Translations under genes and position numbers: made by a program
The notes under the pieces: generated by a model
Seen by the model: the letters and a program-made list of their open reading frames with translations, nothing else
The model's database searches: none
What the model was told of the DNA's origin: nothing
Part shown: one piece after another, positions 34,090 to 46,942 of the stretch
How positions within the stretch are numbered: position 1 is the first letter of the stretch
Layout of the letters: the number at the start of each line of letters is the position of its first letter
From: Selaginella tamariscina
Lineage: Eukaryota; Streptophyta; Lycopodiopsida; Selaginellales; Selaginellaceae
Direction: 5' to 3'
Length of the DNA stretch: 64,000 nt
Assembly: GCA_003024785.1 (NCBI GenBank)
Contig: PUQB01000661.1
Coordinates: forward strand, 64,063-128,062

Positions 34090-35144
34090 AGAGAGAGAGA
34101 GCTAATATATAAATATTTGTATAGGCATCTAGAAACATGCATGAAATGGATAGAGAGACGAGAAATGCGGCTAAGGGAGAAAAACAGAAGTACTGGAGGA
34201 GAAATATTCAGCGAGTGTCTTGTTGGTATCTTCTCTGACACCGTTAAGAAGGATTATTCGGAGAATCTACCTAGAAATCAGGAGTTAGAGTCAGTTTAGA
34301 GGGGTTTAAGACAGGTTTAAGACAGGTTTAGCGTGCAGAAGGGGAGAATTTAACTAGAGTTAGCTAAAGGGGAACTTAAGCTAAAGGTGGCTAAGTTAAC
34401 GGATGCAGAATCTTTAATTTCGATGCTTGAATCTGCTGATTATGGTTTAAGCGAATGTAAGAACAGTGTTGAGCTGGAGGTTCAAGTCTCTACGGTGACA
34501 AAAGAACTAGAGGTGTGTGTGCGTGCGTGCGTGCGTGCTTGTGTATTTGTGTAAATACATGTCATGCTTCTATCGTGTCTATACATACATAGATATGTCT
34601 GTTTGTCCTGCTCTGTGTGTCTTATATCTGGAATTTATATGATTATTCTGTCTTCATGTTTATATGATGTCTATGTTTATACATACACATGCATGTACAA
34701 AAACGTGTGTTTTGTGTGTGTGTGTGTGGTGTGTGAGAGAGAGAGAGAGAGAGAGGCATAATAAAATGTCTGTATCTTTGTATATATTCAAGAATGCATA
34801 TACACGCATGTGTGTATAGTATATACTTCTTAATAATCCTTCTTAGCGGTGTCCAACTCGGATTCCAGAGAATATAATTTATTTTCTTGCAGAATTTGGA
34901 GCTCAACACGAACAAAGTGGACAAACTGGAGCACTGGAGAATATGCTGAAAGCATCAAAAGAAGAGAATATTCTTTTGATGGAGAATATTAAAGGAATCT
35001 CAGGGAATCTTGCAGAAGCTAATGCTCAGCTGGACATTAGAGTAAATTCTCAGAGAAGAACTTAGCTCTAAAGTTATATATTCATTTGTTTAATAAAATG
35101 CAGAGGGGTAATCTTATGTGTATATATGCATGTGTATTTGTATA

Positions 35145-35216
<72 letters not shown>

Positions 35217-35469
35217 ATGTTGTGTGTGTGTGTGTGTAATATAATGCATACAGGTGCTGGAGGAGCAAGAAAAGCTCAAGTCGGAGGAAGCAAGAATGCA
35301 AGACCGTACGGATATTCGTAGAATCTAAGCTGACAGACGTGGAGCGTGAGCTGGCACAAAGGAATCTAGAGCTCGAGAATGTAACTTGATCTTTCTCAAA
35401 GGGCGCAAGCCGAGGTATAGTTACTATATACTTGTGTTAAACAGCTAGTTAATTATATACACATGCATT

Positions 35470-35510
<41 letters not shown>

Positions 35511-35941
35511 TGTGGATATTTAAAAAGGGAGTTGAAACTATATACATATAATAAGACATATGCATATACGTATATACACACATACTGTACGAATATGTCA
35601 CATATACACATTCACAGACATGCGAGATCTCCTTGTTCTGCATACATATATGTGTATATATGTGTGTGCGTGTACTTACTAAATATCTAGAAAATTGCGT
35701 CTTCAAGAGGAACTTAGAAGATTGATGGATGGAAATTCCGATGACAAAGAGGGATTTAATGTAATTACCGAGAGGTTACAATGGGAAGAAATACGTAACG
35801 AGCTTGAAGGCTCTAGAAAATTCTCTCAAGGATGCGGAATATTCCATGGAAACGTCTAAGGCTCGATTCCAAGATCAAATTGAGTCCTTCAGGAAACGGG
35901 AGCTTCTGAAGCTGGAAGATGCGGACGCCAAGTTGACAGAC
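34090..35941 (+). pseudogene. NT-C2 coiled-coil gene fragments, inverted relative to the gene
   Basis: Exon-like pieces at about 34120-34330, 34340-34512, 34893-35055 and 35253-35417 match exons 42951-43441, 42368-42585 and 41879-42060 of the main gene, with their introns. Examples are KLTDAESLISMLESA, VSTVTKELE and VLEEQEKLK. A further exon-like piece (about 35700-35941) reads DAEYSMETSKARFQDQ and LLKLEDADAKLTD and has no partner in the main gene. Frames are interrupted in several places, so this is debris from an inverted duplication. Confidence 0.8.
35149..35237. repeat. Compound microsatellite (CT)n(TA)n(GT)n
   Basis: About 40 bp of CT, then about 27 bp of TA, then about 20 bp of GT directly in series within an intron remnant. 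The matching intron of the main gene (41790-41815, 42075-42095) has much shorter tracts. Confidence 0.95.
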
Positions 35942-35978
35942 GTGTGTGTGCGCGCGCGCGTGTAAATGTGTTATGTGT

Positions 35979-36012
<34 letters not shown>

Positions 36013-38342
36013 ATCTCATTTTTATAAGTATGCATACCCCGATTGTATATGATTATTGCTTATATGCGTGCACGTGTATGTGGCATATAGTATATAATTA
36101 ACTAGCTGTTTAAAACATTAGAAATATGCTATTAACAACTAAACATCCTAATATGCTAATATAAAGTACTACACTACGTATAATCTAGTACACATAATTA
36201 TTTAATAAAAGTTTGTCCACTGTGAGTTTATCCTCAAATTCCTGATTAATAAGTTATCTATATTTAAGATTAAATAACTATGTTTAGCATTCATTTAATA
36301 ATTATTTTTGAATTTATTATGCAGCCTGGTTTTCAACTAGCTCAACTTTTAAGTCATTTAAGTTGGAAGAAGATGTTCCAGCTATGCCACCTAGTTACAC
36401 CATCACTTGTGAATAATGTACAAGAGAAATGAAGTTCAACATAACGTATCTCCATGGGAGAGCTAATTTGCATGCCACATGCTGACATCATTATTTGTAC
36501 TATCACATCATCACATCTGTACAATGTCATTACAGCCTAGACACTAAGGACAAGTTAGGGTACATGACATCGTTATACATTTACCTTGGACACCGTGGAT
36601 GATTATTTGAGATTGTACATATGGAGAAAGAGAATGACACTAATAATGAAATTTTTGTTATTGATGAAATAGAGTTCAAGAATATATTTTGTTTTTACAT
36701 ATAATAAATGAAAAATGTACTCAACTTTCTACAGCTATGTAAAAGAACACGATGTGAACCTATACTTTAAAAGCACATGGTGACGAATAAAAACGTCTTT
36801 GTCTGCATCTATTGCTAAGACCTTATATATAAAGTAGTACATGTGCATGCAAAGGGTATTCAATTCTTGAAAATGTTGCCGAATAAATAAACACCTTGCA
36901 ATTGCATTTAAAATATTATGATATGGTGATTGTGCATCTTTTGTTTAAATCATTCTATTACTAGTGAAACAATGACATGTTCATTAAGAGCTGCCTAAGA
37001 GAAATGCCATGCATTACGACTTGTTGTGCTTTTTTCGATGGCTTCCTTGGCATTCAGACACGACGCCCTTCTATATTTATAAATACATTCCGAAATAAAG
37101 GGGACGTAGAAGGATGGGTCGTACAATTTAACATTTAGATTCAAACACAAGTGCATGTATTTTAAATTAACCCCAAAAAAAGATCTCGCTTTTATGAAGG
37201 CCTTAATTTCCTCGTGTGTTAAATTTATTTTGACAACAACCGAAAAGGAATGAGGAACACTCTTCAAAAATGTAAAAATACAAAATGTTTCTTAAAAGGT
37301 AATTTAATGATTGTACCATATCAACATTGTTAAAATTCAATTTTGAAGATGTTTTAGTTTTTTGGTCGGTCCTAAACACTATACAATATATGTAGTCTAG
37401 TATATGCAAATCACTTTTCAAAATTGGTGTCACCAATTTCTTTTTAATTTGCTTTATATATTTATCAATTACTTATTCCTTGAGTTCAATATTAACTTTT
37501 CGAGAATCTTCCTCCAATAGCATTACAACATCCTTTATGAATATAAGGGTCTTGGTGATATATTTAGCAAAGAAGTCAATTGATAAAGGATCACTACCCA
37601 AATGCCGACCCAAAGAGGCAACATACACATATGCACATTGCATGAACACGTTAATGAGATCAAACTTGCTAGCTTTTACAATGCCAAGTTTCTTCCCTCT
37701 CACACCTAAATATCGCTTCCATTTGGAGTGTCTGGATCTGACAAGGTTAACATTGGGCACAAAAGATTGTTGCTTTAAAGTTCTCTACAATGAATAAAGT
37801 TATACATTGTTTTAAGAAATATATAATCATATATTTACCTACAAACTATGTCGGCTTTAATGATGTTTTCTCACCATCCATCGTGCAAGCCATGTGTGGA
37901 GTTTACGTGTGTGTTTCTCTACTGGATTACCTGTTGATCAAAATCTTATAAGTTCCTCACTTAGTCTATGTTGTTCCTCTGAGCTTTTGGTGTCTACTAA
38001 TTTTGGGCATAATTATTGATATTCTTTACGTGTTCAGAATATGTGTTGACAACTACTCCTTATATAATGAAAATGACAATCATGTTCTTACACAACATCA
38101 TGACCAAAAACTTTCCTCACAATAGTCTATTTAATGACAGCTTTATCACCCCGATGGGCTTTAATTTTATGTTTTCCACAAAGGCTTTGTACGTTTGAAA
38201 AGTCAAAATGACATAGCTCTTGTACGTACACACATAGGTACTCTCTCTCGTACATTTTTCATTTGACACCCTAGTATAAAAGAAATATCAACAGTAGCTT
38301 AACACACACACACACACACATTGTTTCTAAGTTTTAAGCCAT
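35942..38342. other. AT-rich stretch without a recognised gene
   Basis: Begins with a GT/GC microsatellite (35942-36009). On the minus strand, frames at 37473-37760 (95 residues, starting MPNVNLVRSRHSKWKRYLG) and 36995-37267 (90 residues, ending NAWHFS) have protein-like composition. I recognise neither, and no splice sites clearly join them. They may be remnants of an old gene or element. Confidence 0.4.
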
Positions 38343-41300
38343 TCAAAATGTATAAATTTTCGTTTTATATACAAAATTTCTTTTATGGAATCTACCATTT
38401 CTCAAACTCCGGACAGCCATTACAAGTTCTTCACGCTCCTCTTCAACCTGTTATATTTACACATAAATATATAACTACACACACACTAATATATAAGTAC
38501 ACACATATATACACAAGGTATATCATATTCCATATGCTAAATAATTATAATGAACATACACGCACGCACGCACGCACGCACACACCTGGGCGAATCTTAG
38601 GCTCATAGTGAGGTATCTTTCTCGCATCTCACAAAGCTCGGTCTCGAGTTCGATACTCTTCCGCTTATATCCCTTGAGATCACTTACTACTTGGCTTACG
38701 TCGCCCAGGTTTTGCAAGACTGCTGCATGCACATTTTGCTGCTTTGCAAATGCACTATATAAAAGAATAAAACAAATAATCAAAATAAAGAATTCTTTTC
38801 CAATATATTGATTTGTGTGTGTGTGTGTGATATAGCTGTATCTATCTGTGATAGAGTATAGAATACGTTTATATATATATATATAACATGTATACAAACC
38901 ACAGGAATATGTCTTCATCTAAATTATATATCACGAGAGAGAGAGAGATTTGCTACACACACACACACACACACACACACAAGTTTAATATAAACATGTG
39001 ATTACTTGGCATAGATGTATGCATATATAAATATATAAAATTAAAGTACTTCATTAGTTTATAGTAATTTATATACATTTACCTTCGTAGCTGCTCTTTG
39101 TACATGTTATTGGATTCAAGTGCTTCGGCTAGTTCAGTTTCTAAGTTCGACACACGCTCCAAAGTGTTTCCCGATTTTGACATTTCTTTAAACCTCGATA
39201 GTTTCTCTTCTAATTGGAGGTTTGCCTAAAATGCATGATAGATATATATATATATATAATATTTTACCATAACAATATATATTTAATTAATAATATGTAG
39301 TTATACTAATTAAATTTAATAGAATTTAAAATTTCACAGTTAAAGATAAATACCTGTTTTACTCTCTGCAGTTCCTTTTGCAGCAACTCTTGAGAGTTCG
39401 CTTTTGCTGTTAACTCCCGTTTCAACTTCAATAACTGATAATAAGCAATAAATTTAGTATATTAAATAAAAAGTTTTATTCATTTTTAATATCACTTTAA
39501 TTAATAATATACACATACAAATAACTAAAGTAGAGCGGGCACCTACTTCTATTTTCATGTACGAGTGATGTTGTAATATACACATTATGGTATATGTTAC
39601 ATGCATATATTATGTATATTATGATATGCATTACAAGCAAGTTTTAATGTATATATATGGACATCTATATAGATAGTAATACCTTTTCAAAAATATATAT
39701 AGTGTTGCATATATATATAACACGAGTAAACGCACGCACGCAGACACACACACACACACACACCTCTTCTCGCTGTTGTTCATTTCCCACAACCTCTACT
39801 TTCTTTTCCTTTTGCCTGGCTTCTCTTTTAAAGCTCTCACATTCCGCAGATTTTAACTCCATCTATATATATATTAAACACATCAATGAATGTTGCTTAT
39901 ACATATATTATTAATATTAAACAACATACCTCCAATGATTTAATTTTGTCGCGGTCCTGTGTATTAACTCTCACATTTCCTTTTGACATAGACTTTGCAA
40001 GAACACCATTCCCCGTTGGCACCTGATCAGATTATGATATATATATATATATATACAGACACACACACACACACACGCGAGAGAGAGAGAGAGAGAGACT
40101 TTTCCGTTTTCATCCGATCCGCCTCTGCGTTTTCTATCTGTTTCCAGAATCTCAATTCTTTTTTAACTCTTCCTTCTCGGCCTCGCTTTCACTCATCTTT
40201 TGCTTCATCTCACTGTTTTGCCTCCTTAATTTAATCGACTCACATCTATATAAATGAATAACATATAATTAATAATATAACATCTAATATATATAGTGCA
40301 TGGTAATTATTTCAATTAAGACAAGCACATAAACACCATCAAGATGGATGAATACATACATACATATAATCATACACATGTGCCTCACGATATCATTACA
40401 TAGTGTCTTACAGATTGTATAATACACATCCCATAAGATGTGTGTGTGTGCGCGTGTGTTGGTGTGTGAGAGAGACTGCTAATGATGTATAAAACAAGTA
40501 ATATTGTTATGAATACCTAAATATATGTTATGAAAAGTATATACATGCGTGCGTATATATAATGCAAACCTTTGTTCAACTTCCAGAGCTCTGTGTGCAC
40601 TCTTCTCCGCTTCCATCTGTTCAGCCTTAACCTTAACTTCTTCCAGCTCGCCAACCTTTAGTTGATTCTCCTCTTGTAATTTTTGCATGGCCGCTTCCAG
40701 GGCATTCTTCTCCGCCATCTTTCTTCTAAGATCATTGTTCTCTTCCACCACCTGACGGTAAACTTGTCAGCCTAAAATTTATAATCTCTCTCTATCTCTC
40801 TCTCTCTCTATATATATACACACACACACACACATACATACATACACATGTATGCATTCAGAACATATATGTATACAATAACTGTATATTATACGTAATT
40901 TATATTGGTATGTATTTCGCATATGAGTTAGGTGCATGTATATGACGTGTATGTATTTAAGTATGGTGCATGGAATATCTATATACAAACAAGTATATGG
41001 ATACGTAAAGCTCTTCACTTTCCAGCTGCACTGCATAAAACATACACACGCACACGCACACATCCTGTGTCGCTTGAACCAGTCAAGCAATTTATTATAA
41101 CTACCTACTGTTTGTTCGTAGGAGAATTCTTTCACATTAATACTATGTTCAGTTGAGCTTATATACAGATACCACAATTCAGAACATGAGGAGCACAATG
41201 AAGTTTTTAGTGCTATTCTTCTTTTGTACGCCTTTGTTCAGTCCATCGGAGCTTCAAGACCGTTGGATGAACAGAAATCACTAGACTTTCTAAGCAAGTA

Positions 41301-43462
41301 TTCCCTCCATTACCACCGTTCCCATATATTTCTTGACCCTAATTAAATAAATGTATAGAGAGAGAGAGAAACACACACACATACATACATCCATACATCT
41401 ATCCCCTCCGGAATACAAATCCCCTCCAGAGTACAAATCCCCACCAGAGTACAAATCCCCTCCAGAATACAAATCCCCACCACGAGGTGCAACGGGTGGT
41501 GTGACTTCTTGCAGTGTCACTGTTGTGTCTCCCAAGGCAATTGCTATAAATATACAGAATTATTAAATGCGTACACACACATCCTTACCAATATGCTTTA
41601 AAATCTCGTAAGGACCTTAGTATATGGAAACAACTTATTATTACGTCTTTTTTAGTGTTCCGCATTACATATATGACAAATATTACTCGGAAATATATAT
41701 AATCTCCCACCTAGAAATCTTGGAAGCTCCTGTGCTCATACGACATCATATACAGTTTAATTATATGATGTCTATGTATATAGTTTCACCTCTCTCTCTC
41801 TCTATATATATATAATGCATGTGTATATAATTAACTAGCTGTTTAACATAAGTGTATAGTAACTATACCTCGGCTTGCGCCCTTTGAGAAAGATCCTCGA
41901 ATCTTGAAGTTACATTCTCGAGCTCTAGATTCCTTTGTGCCAGCTCACGCTCCACGTCAGTCAGCTTAGATTCTACGAGCATCCGTACGGTCTTGCATTC
42001 CTCGTAGCCCTTCCGTACGCTTGCTTCCTCCAACTTGAGCTTTTCTTGCTCCTCCAGCACCTATATGCATTATATCACACACACACACACACACAGAGAT
42101 GCATATACAAATACACATGCATATATACACATAAGATTACCGATTGTAGTTTTTGCTCGAGTTCCCCTCTGCATGTGTCTACGTAACTTAGCTGTGCTTC
42201 TAACCCTGCAACTCGCTCAGTTAACTGCCAGTTATCCTCCTCCACACTTTTTAGTTTCTCTTCGTCCAGATTCACCTTGATATATAAACCATACTTACAT
42301 TAATAATTTATTAACCTGTTAATATGTTATATAAACTAATTAATGAATATATAACTTTAGAGCTCACCTTAAGGTCAAGTTCTTGAACACGTTTCTCTAA
42401 AGTGTTTCGAGAATTTACTTCAATGTCGCATTAGCTTCTGCAAGATTCCCTGAGATTCCTTCAATATTCTCCTTCAAAAGAATATTCTCTTCTTTTGATG
42501 CTTTCAGCATATTCTCCAGTTCATATTTCTCCAGCTCCAGTTTGTCCACTCTTTGTTCCTGTTCCTGTTTCTTGAGCTCCAAATTCTGCAAGAAAATAAA
42601 TTATATTCTGAGTTGGACACCGTTAAGAAGGACTATTAAGAAGTATATACTATACACACATGCATGTATATGCATATTTAATATATACAAAGATACAGAC
42701 ATTTTATTTGATGCCTCTCTCTCTCTCACACACACACACACGCACACACAAAACCGGCGCGCGCACGTTTTTGTGCATGCATGTGTATGTATAAACACAT
42801 AGACATCATATAAGCATGAAGACATAATAATGACATATAAATTCCAGATATAAGACACACAGAGCAGGACAAACATACACATATCTATGTATGTATGAAG
42901 CATGACACGTATTTATACAAATACACAAGCATGCACGCACACACACACACCTCTAGTTCTTTTGTCACCGTAGAGACCTGAACCTCCAGCTCAACAATTC
43001 GTGAACCATGCAAGGCTTCCCTGTTCTTACATTCGCTTAAACCATGCTCAAGCTCATAATTAGCAGATTCAAGCATCGAAATTAAAGATTCTGCATCCGT
43101 TAACTTGGCCACCTTTAGCTTAAGTTCCCCTTTAGCTAACTCTAACTCTGTTTCGCACTTCTCAAGTTAGTTTTAGTAGTTAAATTCTCCCCTTCTAACT
43201 CCGCTAAACGGTACGCTAAACCTGTCTTAAACCCCTCTAAACTCTCCAAAGGACCTAACTCCTGATTTCTACGTAGATTCTCCGAATAATCCTTCTTAAC
43301 GGTGTCCAACTCGGATTCCAGAGAAGATACCAACAAGACATTCGCTGAATATTTCTCCTCCAGTACTTCTGTTTTCTCCCTTAGCCGCATTTCTCGTCCA
43401 GAAAAAGCTTCTCTATCCATTGCATGCATGTTTCTAGATGCCTATACAAATATTTATATATT

Positions 43463-43519
<57 letters not shown>

Positions 43520-45145
43520 GCACGCACAAAAGAATTTGTACATAGTATTATAATTAATATAATAGCATATAATGATAAACCTAAAGTAATTAAGAAATGA
43601 ATTCCTATACAGTTCACTTACAGACAAGTTAAGGTAATAGAGTACATTAATTAGATAAAATTATACATAAATAACATAATAATAGTATGATACTATAATG
43701 TCATAAAGCATATTCCTTGAAAACATAATATCTCTAATTATACATCCTCTATTACTAACAACGCTATAGACATGTATGTAGATAAATAACAAATATACAT
43801 AAACATAAGCCTATACGTTTGTGTGTTCCTGAAAATACCTTATATATAAAATGTAACACACACACACACAAAACCAACCTTAAGCTCGGATTTAAGTGTA
43901 TTGACCTCATCAACAAGGCCGTTAACCTGGTGTTCAAGCTGGGATTTGGCATCATTAAGCTCAGAGTTTAACTCCTTAAAACTCTCGTGTTCTTGCTTAA
44001 AACTGTTAACTTTGTCCTCTAAACTGTTTAACCCCAGGTAATCGGGGAAAGCTCCTTATTAGCCCTTTCCTTAAGTGCGTAGCCTCTTCTGGGTCAACGT
44101 TCGCGTGAATTTTTAGCGTATCTGCAAAATAATCAATAGTTGTGTGCATGCGTGCGTGCGTGTGTAAATGTAATTTACAATATGAATATAATATCAGTAT
44201 TTTATAATAAACTATATGTATAGCATGTATAATAAATATAGTAAAATGAAGATTAATTACCTTTAAGCTTATTCACTTCTTGCTGTTTATTTTCCAATTT
44301 TTGCTCCAAATCATGTACCAATCGGATATTATCCTCAGACACCTTATGCTCTTTATTCAATTTACTTTCATAATTTTCCACCATTTCTACAGTTAATAGG
44401 ATGAATTAACTTCAATATACTCCGTATTATTATATTAAATTATACATATTATACACTTTGATTAGTGTTTAACAATTAATAATTATATAAAACTTCTATT
44501 AGTACCTTCGAACTTCTTTATTTCCTCCTGTGTCTTCTCTAAGTTTGCCTCCAAGTTATGCACTGTTTCCATATTCTTAATTGATACCTCCTGTTCTTCC
44601 GTTAACTTGGTCGCATATTCTCTTACCCTTTCTGCGGATAAATGAATAACAATAAAATTTTCGTTTCATCTTTAAATGTAAGATGATGTATGAGAATATT
44701 AAATTCTATTTATTAATAATATGTTGTTATTAGTTTAAAGTGTATATATTACATTATAAACGTTTAATAATATATGTGTTATTAGTTTAAGTATAAATTA
44801 CATGTACCTTCAAACTTATTGAGTTCTTCTTGTTTATATTCCAGCTTCTGCTCTAACTCTTGAATATTCCTCGAGGTTATTCCCTTTTCATGAGCTAGAA
44901 TGTTCTCAAGCTCCTGGATAGTATTCCGAGAATCTTCAAGATCCTGATTCCTAGAATATTCGAGTTCCCGCTTCTGTAAGCTGATTTGTTCAACTTCTTC
45001 TTTGAGCTTAACCTCGCTTAGCGTTAAACTCTCTATCTGTTTCCTTAATGACGTCACTTCCTCGCCAATTAACGTGATCTCCTCGTCCTTCTGCATTAAA
45101 ATCCTCGTTTGATCGCTGTAAAGAAAGTTAGTTAAAATGATAATT

Positions 45146-45177
<32 letters not shown>

Positions 45178-46942
45178 TTCAAACAATGAATTTGAACATG
45201 CATACACACATAATATGATAAATACATCTATAGTAAGTATAAAGCATACGTTATAATACATACATACATATGTATTATCTTTATAAACATACATGTCAAA
45301 CATAATACGTATATCTTGACATAGATACGAATCATATAAACAATCCACACATATAGATACATACAATAAACACACACACAACACAGTATATACATAATAA
45401 ACACACATATAAACGCGTGTGTGTGTATATACACACGGCAGACAGTGTATTAGCATCCACTGTTTTCTGGGGAATATAAACCTTTCAACGGTGTAGACGC
45501 TTCGGATGAATCTGAATTATATCGCGAAAAACTTTCTCCTGCTGAAAATCACATACAGATTAATTATATTTATCTAACTTCTTACACACGTACATGAGCA
45601 TATCTATATACATATCTACGATATATATGCGTGTGAGTGCACGCACACACAGATGAACATAGTATGTATATCTAAGTTGTACAATTGTAAGATATACATA
45701 TAACCAAATATATACACACATACAGAGATATATGAACAGGAAGACATGCACACACACACACACACACACTTACTTTACTTGGAGTTGGTGGAGGAAGGTG
45801 TAACGAGGAATCCTCAAGTTCATCTTCAGAAATATGCTCAGTTTGTGAGTCTTTTGTTGGTTCAAGCTCTCTATAAAATAATTCATTAAAAATAAAACAT
45901 AATTAATTGAATAAAGCTTAAGAGCTTACCCGGAGAGTTCACCAGAGGCCAAACAATGCAACTTCATCTAAACATGATAATAAAAGAAAATAGTAAGAAC
46001 GTTTTAGTAGTATTAATATAGTAGCCTAAAGTTACATCTACATACATACAATACATGGTATACATATATACACAGACACATGGTAGATATATACATGTAA
46101 AATTATGTATGTAATTATTAGAAATAATATTTTTAATGTAAAAATTTACGTGTAAAACGGTGCCTGCTGAGCAATTCTTGAGTGGGAAACCATATGAAGT
46201 CGGTGATGTAGCAGTTACATATTCTGCCAAGTTCAGCGTTATTTCACCCAACACCCGAGTGGAGCTCTGTAAAAGAAAGTCATATATATATATATATATA
46301 TACATATTGTGTAAGTTAATTATATAAGGATTGAAAAACTAGAACCACATTATGTGTAATATATAAAATTAACCAGTTTATTCACCGTAAATATATATGT
46401 ATAGAGAGAGAAAGAGAGTGTATAACATATAATATCTAATACTATCTTATATATTGTTAGTTAGAAAGCAGGTCACTTAACTATATCAACTATATGATAC
46501 GTATATGTTATTTAAACTAAGTTATAATGGTTTACCATTCCGACAATGAACTTGTAAAGCTTGCTATCATAGAAATTATTCCTGGCATCATGAACAAGCC
46601 TCGTGGATTCAATAATTGCATCAGGAAATCTACTGTAGACTTAGCAGTCTTTGCTGTTGTCTTCCCTGTTTCTATGGATTCCAATGATACATATAGCTTC
46701 TCCCATCCAGAATGTGGTACCTGAATAAATATAAAATTATATGTTGGTATTCATATCTGTGGATACCCAGTACTCAGAATCGATAAACACTTAGAAATTC
46801 TCATGTTGGTCATCATAAATTCATGAGAATTACATGAAACTATACAGAAATCGATCAAATTTATATGAAAACATACCTTAGTGACATGAAATGTGAACTT
46901 GAAATCGATTTTTTGACGAGTTTTTCTGCCTTTGTTGTTCAT
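38343..46942 (-). CDS. NT-C2 domain, coiled-coil 'myosin heavy chain-related' protein gene (multi-exon)
   Basis: About twenty exons. Predicted spans: 46877-46942, 46536-46720, 46150-46266, 45930-45967, about 45774-45870, about 45483-45543, 44808-45115, 44506-44631, 44261-44386, 43879-44121, 42951-43441, 42368-42585, 42141-42275, 41879-42060, 40570-40751, 40100-40245, 39930-40022, 39764-39862, 39354-39434, 39083-39225, 38586-38754, 38343-38447. The N-terminus is an NT-C2 domain; the rest is coiled coil, ending ERYLTMSLRFAQ..EELVMAVRSL as in land-plant relatives. These proteins are thought to tether membranes or the cytoskeleton. The frame changes phase inside several exons (near 46.64, 44.05, 43.15, 42.43 and 40.13 kb), so the locus is decaying or the assembly has indels. 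Exon 5/6 limits are uncertain. Confidence 0.82.
41186..41566 (+). CDS. Small secreted proline-rich (SPPEYK) gene nested antisense in an intron
   Basis: Lies on the opposite strand in the intron between coiled-coil exons 41879-42060 and 40570-40751. The N-terminus MRSTMKFLVLFFF is a signal-peptide-like hydrophobic stretch; the next frame continues VQSIGASRPLDEQKSLDF, as after a signal cleavage site. Four 18-bp SPPEYK units (41402-41473) and SPPRGATGGVTSCSVTVVSPKA follow. Extensin-type cell-wall proteins use similar SPPPYK repeats. The three parts are in different frames and a clean intron is not obvious, so the gene may be broken or mis-assembled. Not a confident extensin, since the serine is followed by only two prolines. 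Confidence 0.5.
43465..43527. repeat. Compound (CT)n(CA)n microsatellite in an NT-C2 gene intron
   Basis: CT then CA tract just upstream (gene sense) of exon 42951-43441. Shortened counterparts lie at 49735-49757 and 34084-34102 in the duplicated fragments. Confidence 0.95.
46150..46942 (-). other. NT-C2 domain exons 1-3
   Basis: Exon 1 (66 bp) encodes MNNKGRKTRQKIDFKFTFHV, exon 2 starts VPHSGWEKLYVSLES and ends LYKFIVG, and exon 3 (39 codons) reads SSTRVLGEITLNLAEY ... GFPLKN ... GTVLH. The order (basic start, F.LQFHATQ-like strand, P..GW..L.VSL, Y.FIV, LGE..I.LA.Y, PLK....G..LHV) is the plant NT-C2 pattern. GT-AG sites fit at each junction. The 'dGsC.W' strand expected in the middle of exon 2 is missing, where the reading frame also changes. 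Confidence 0.85.

Larger units (their letters stand above)
27331..34334 (+). repeat. Left arm of the inverted duplication
   Basis: Matches the reverse complement of 49512-57210 from CTTGATCTTTTTGGAGCCC to GGGTTTAAGACAGGTTTAGCG, with several indels of hundreds of bases. Holds CR copy 1, D2 and fragments of the NT-C2 coiled-coil gene. The segment 27331-28000 before the CR gene carries no gene of its own. Confidence 0.88.

Noticed and set aside
34564-45769. Short frames rich in HTHTHT, RERERE, VCVCVC or SLSLSL
   Set aside because: They are translations of CA, GA, GT and CT microsatellites.
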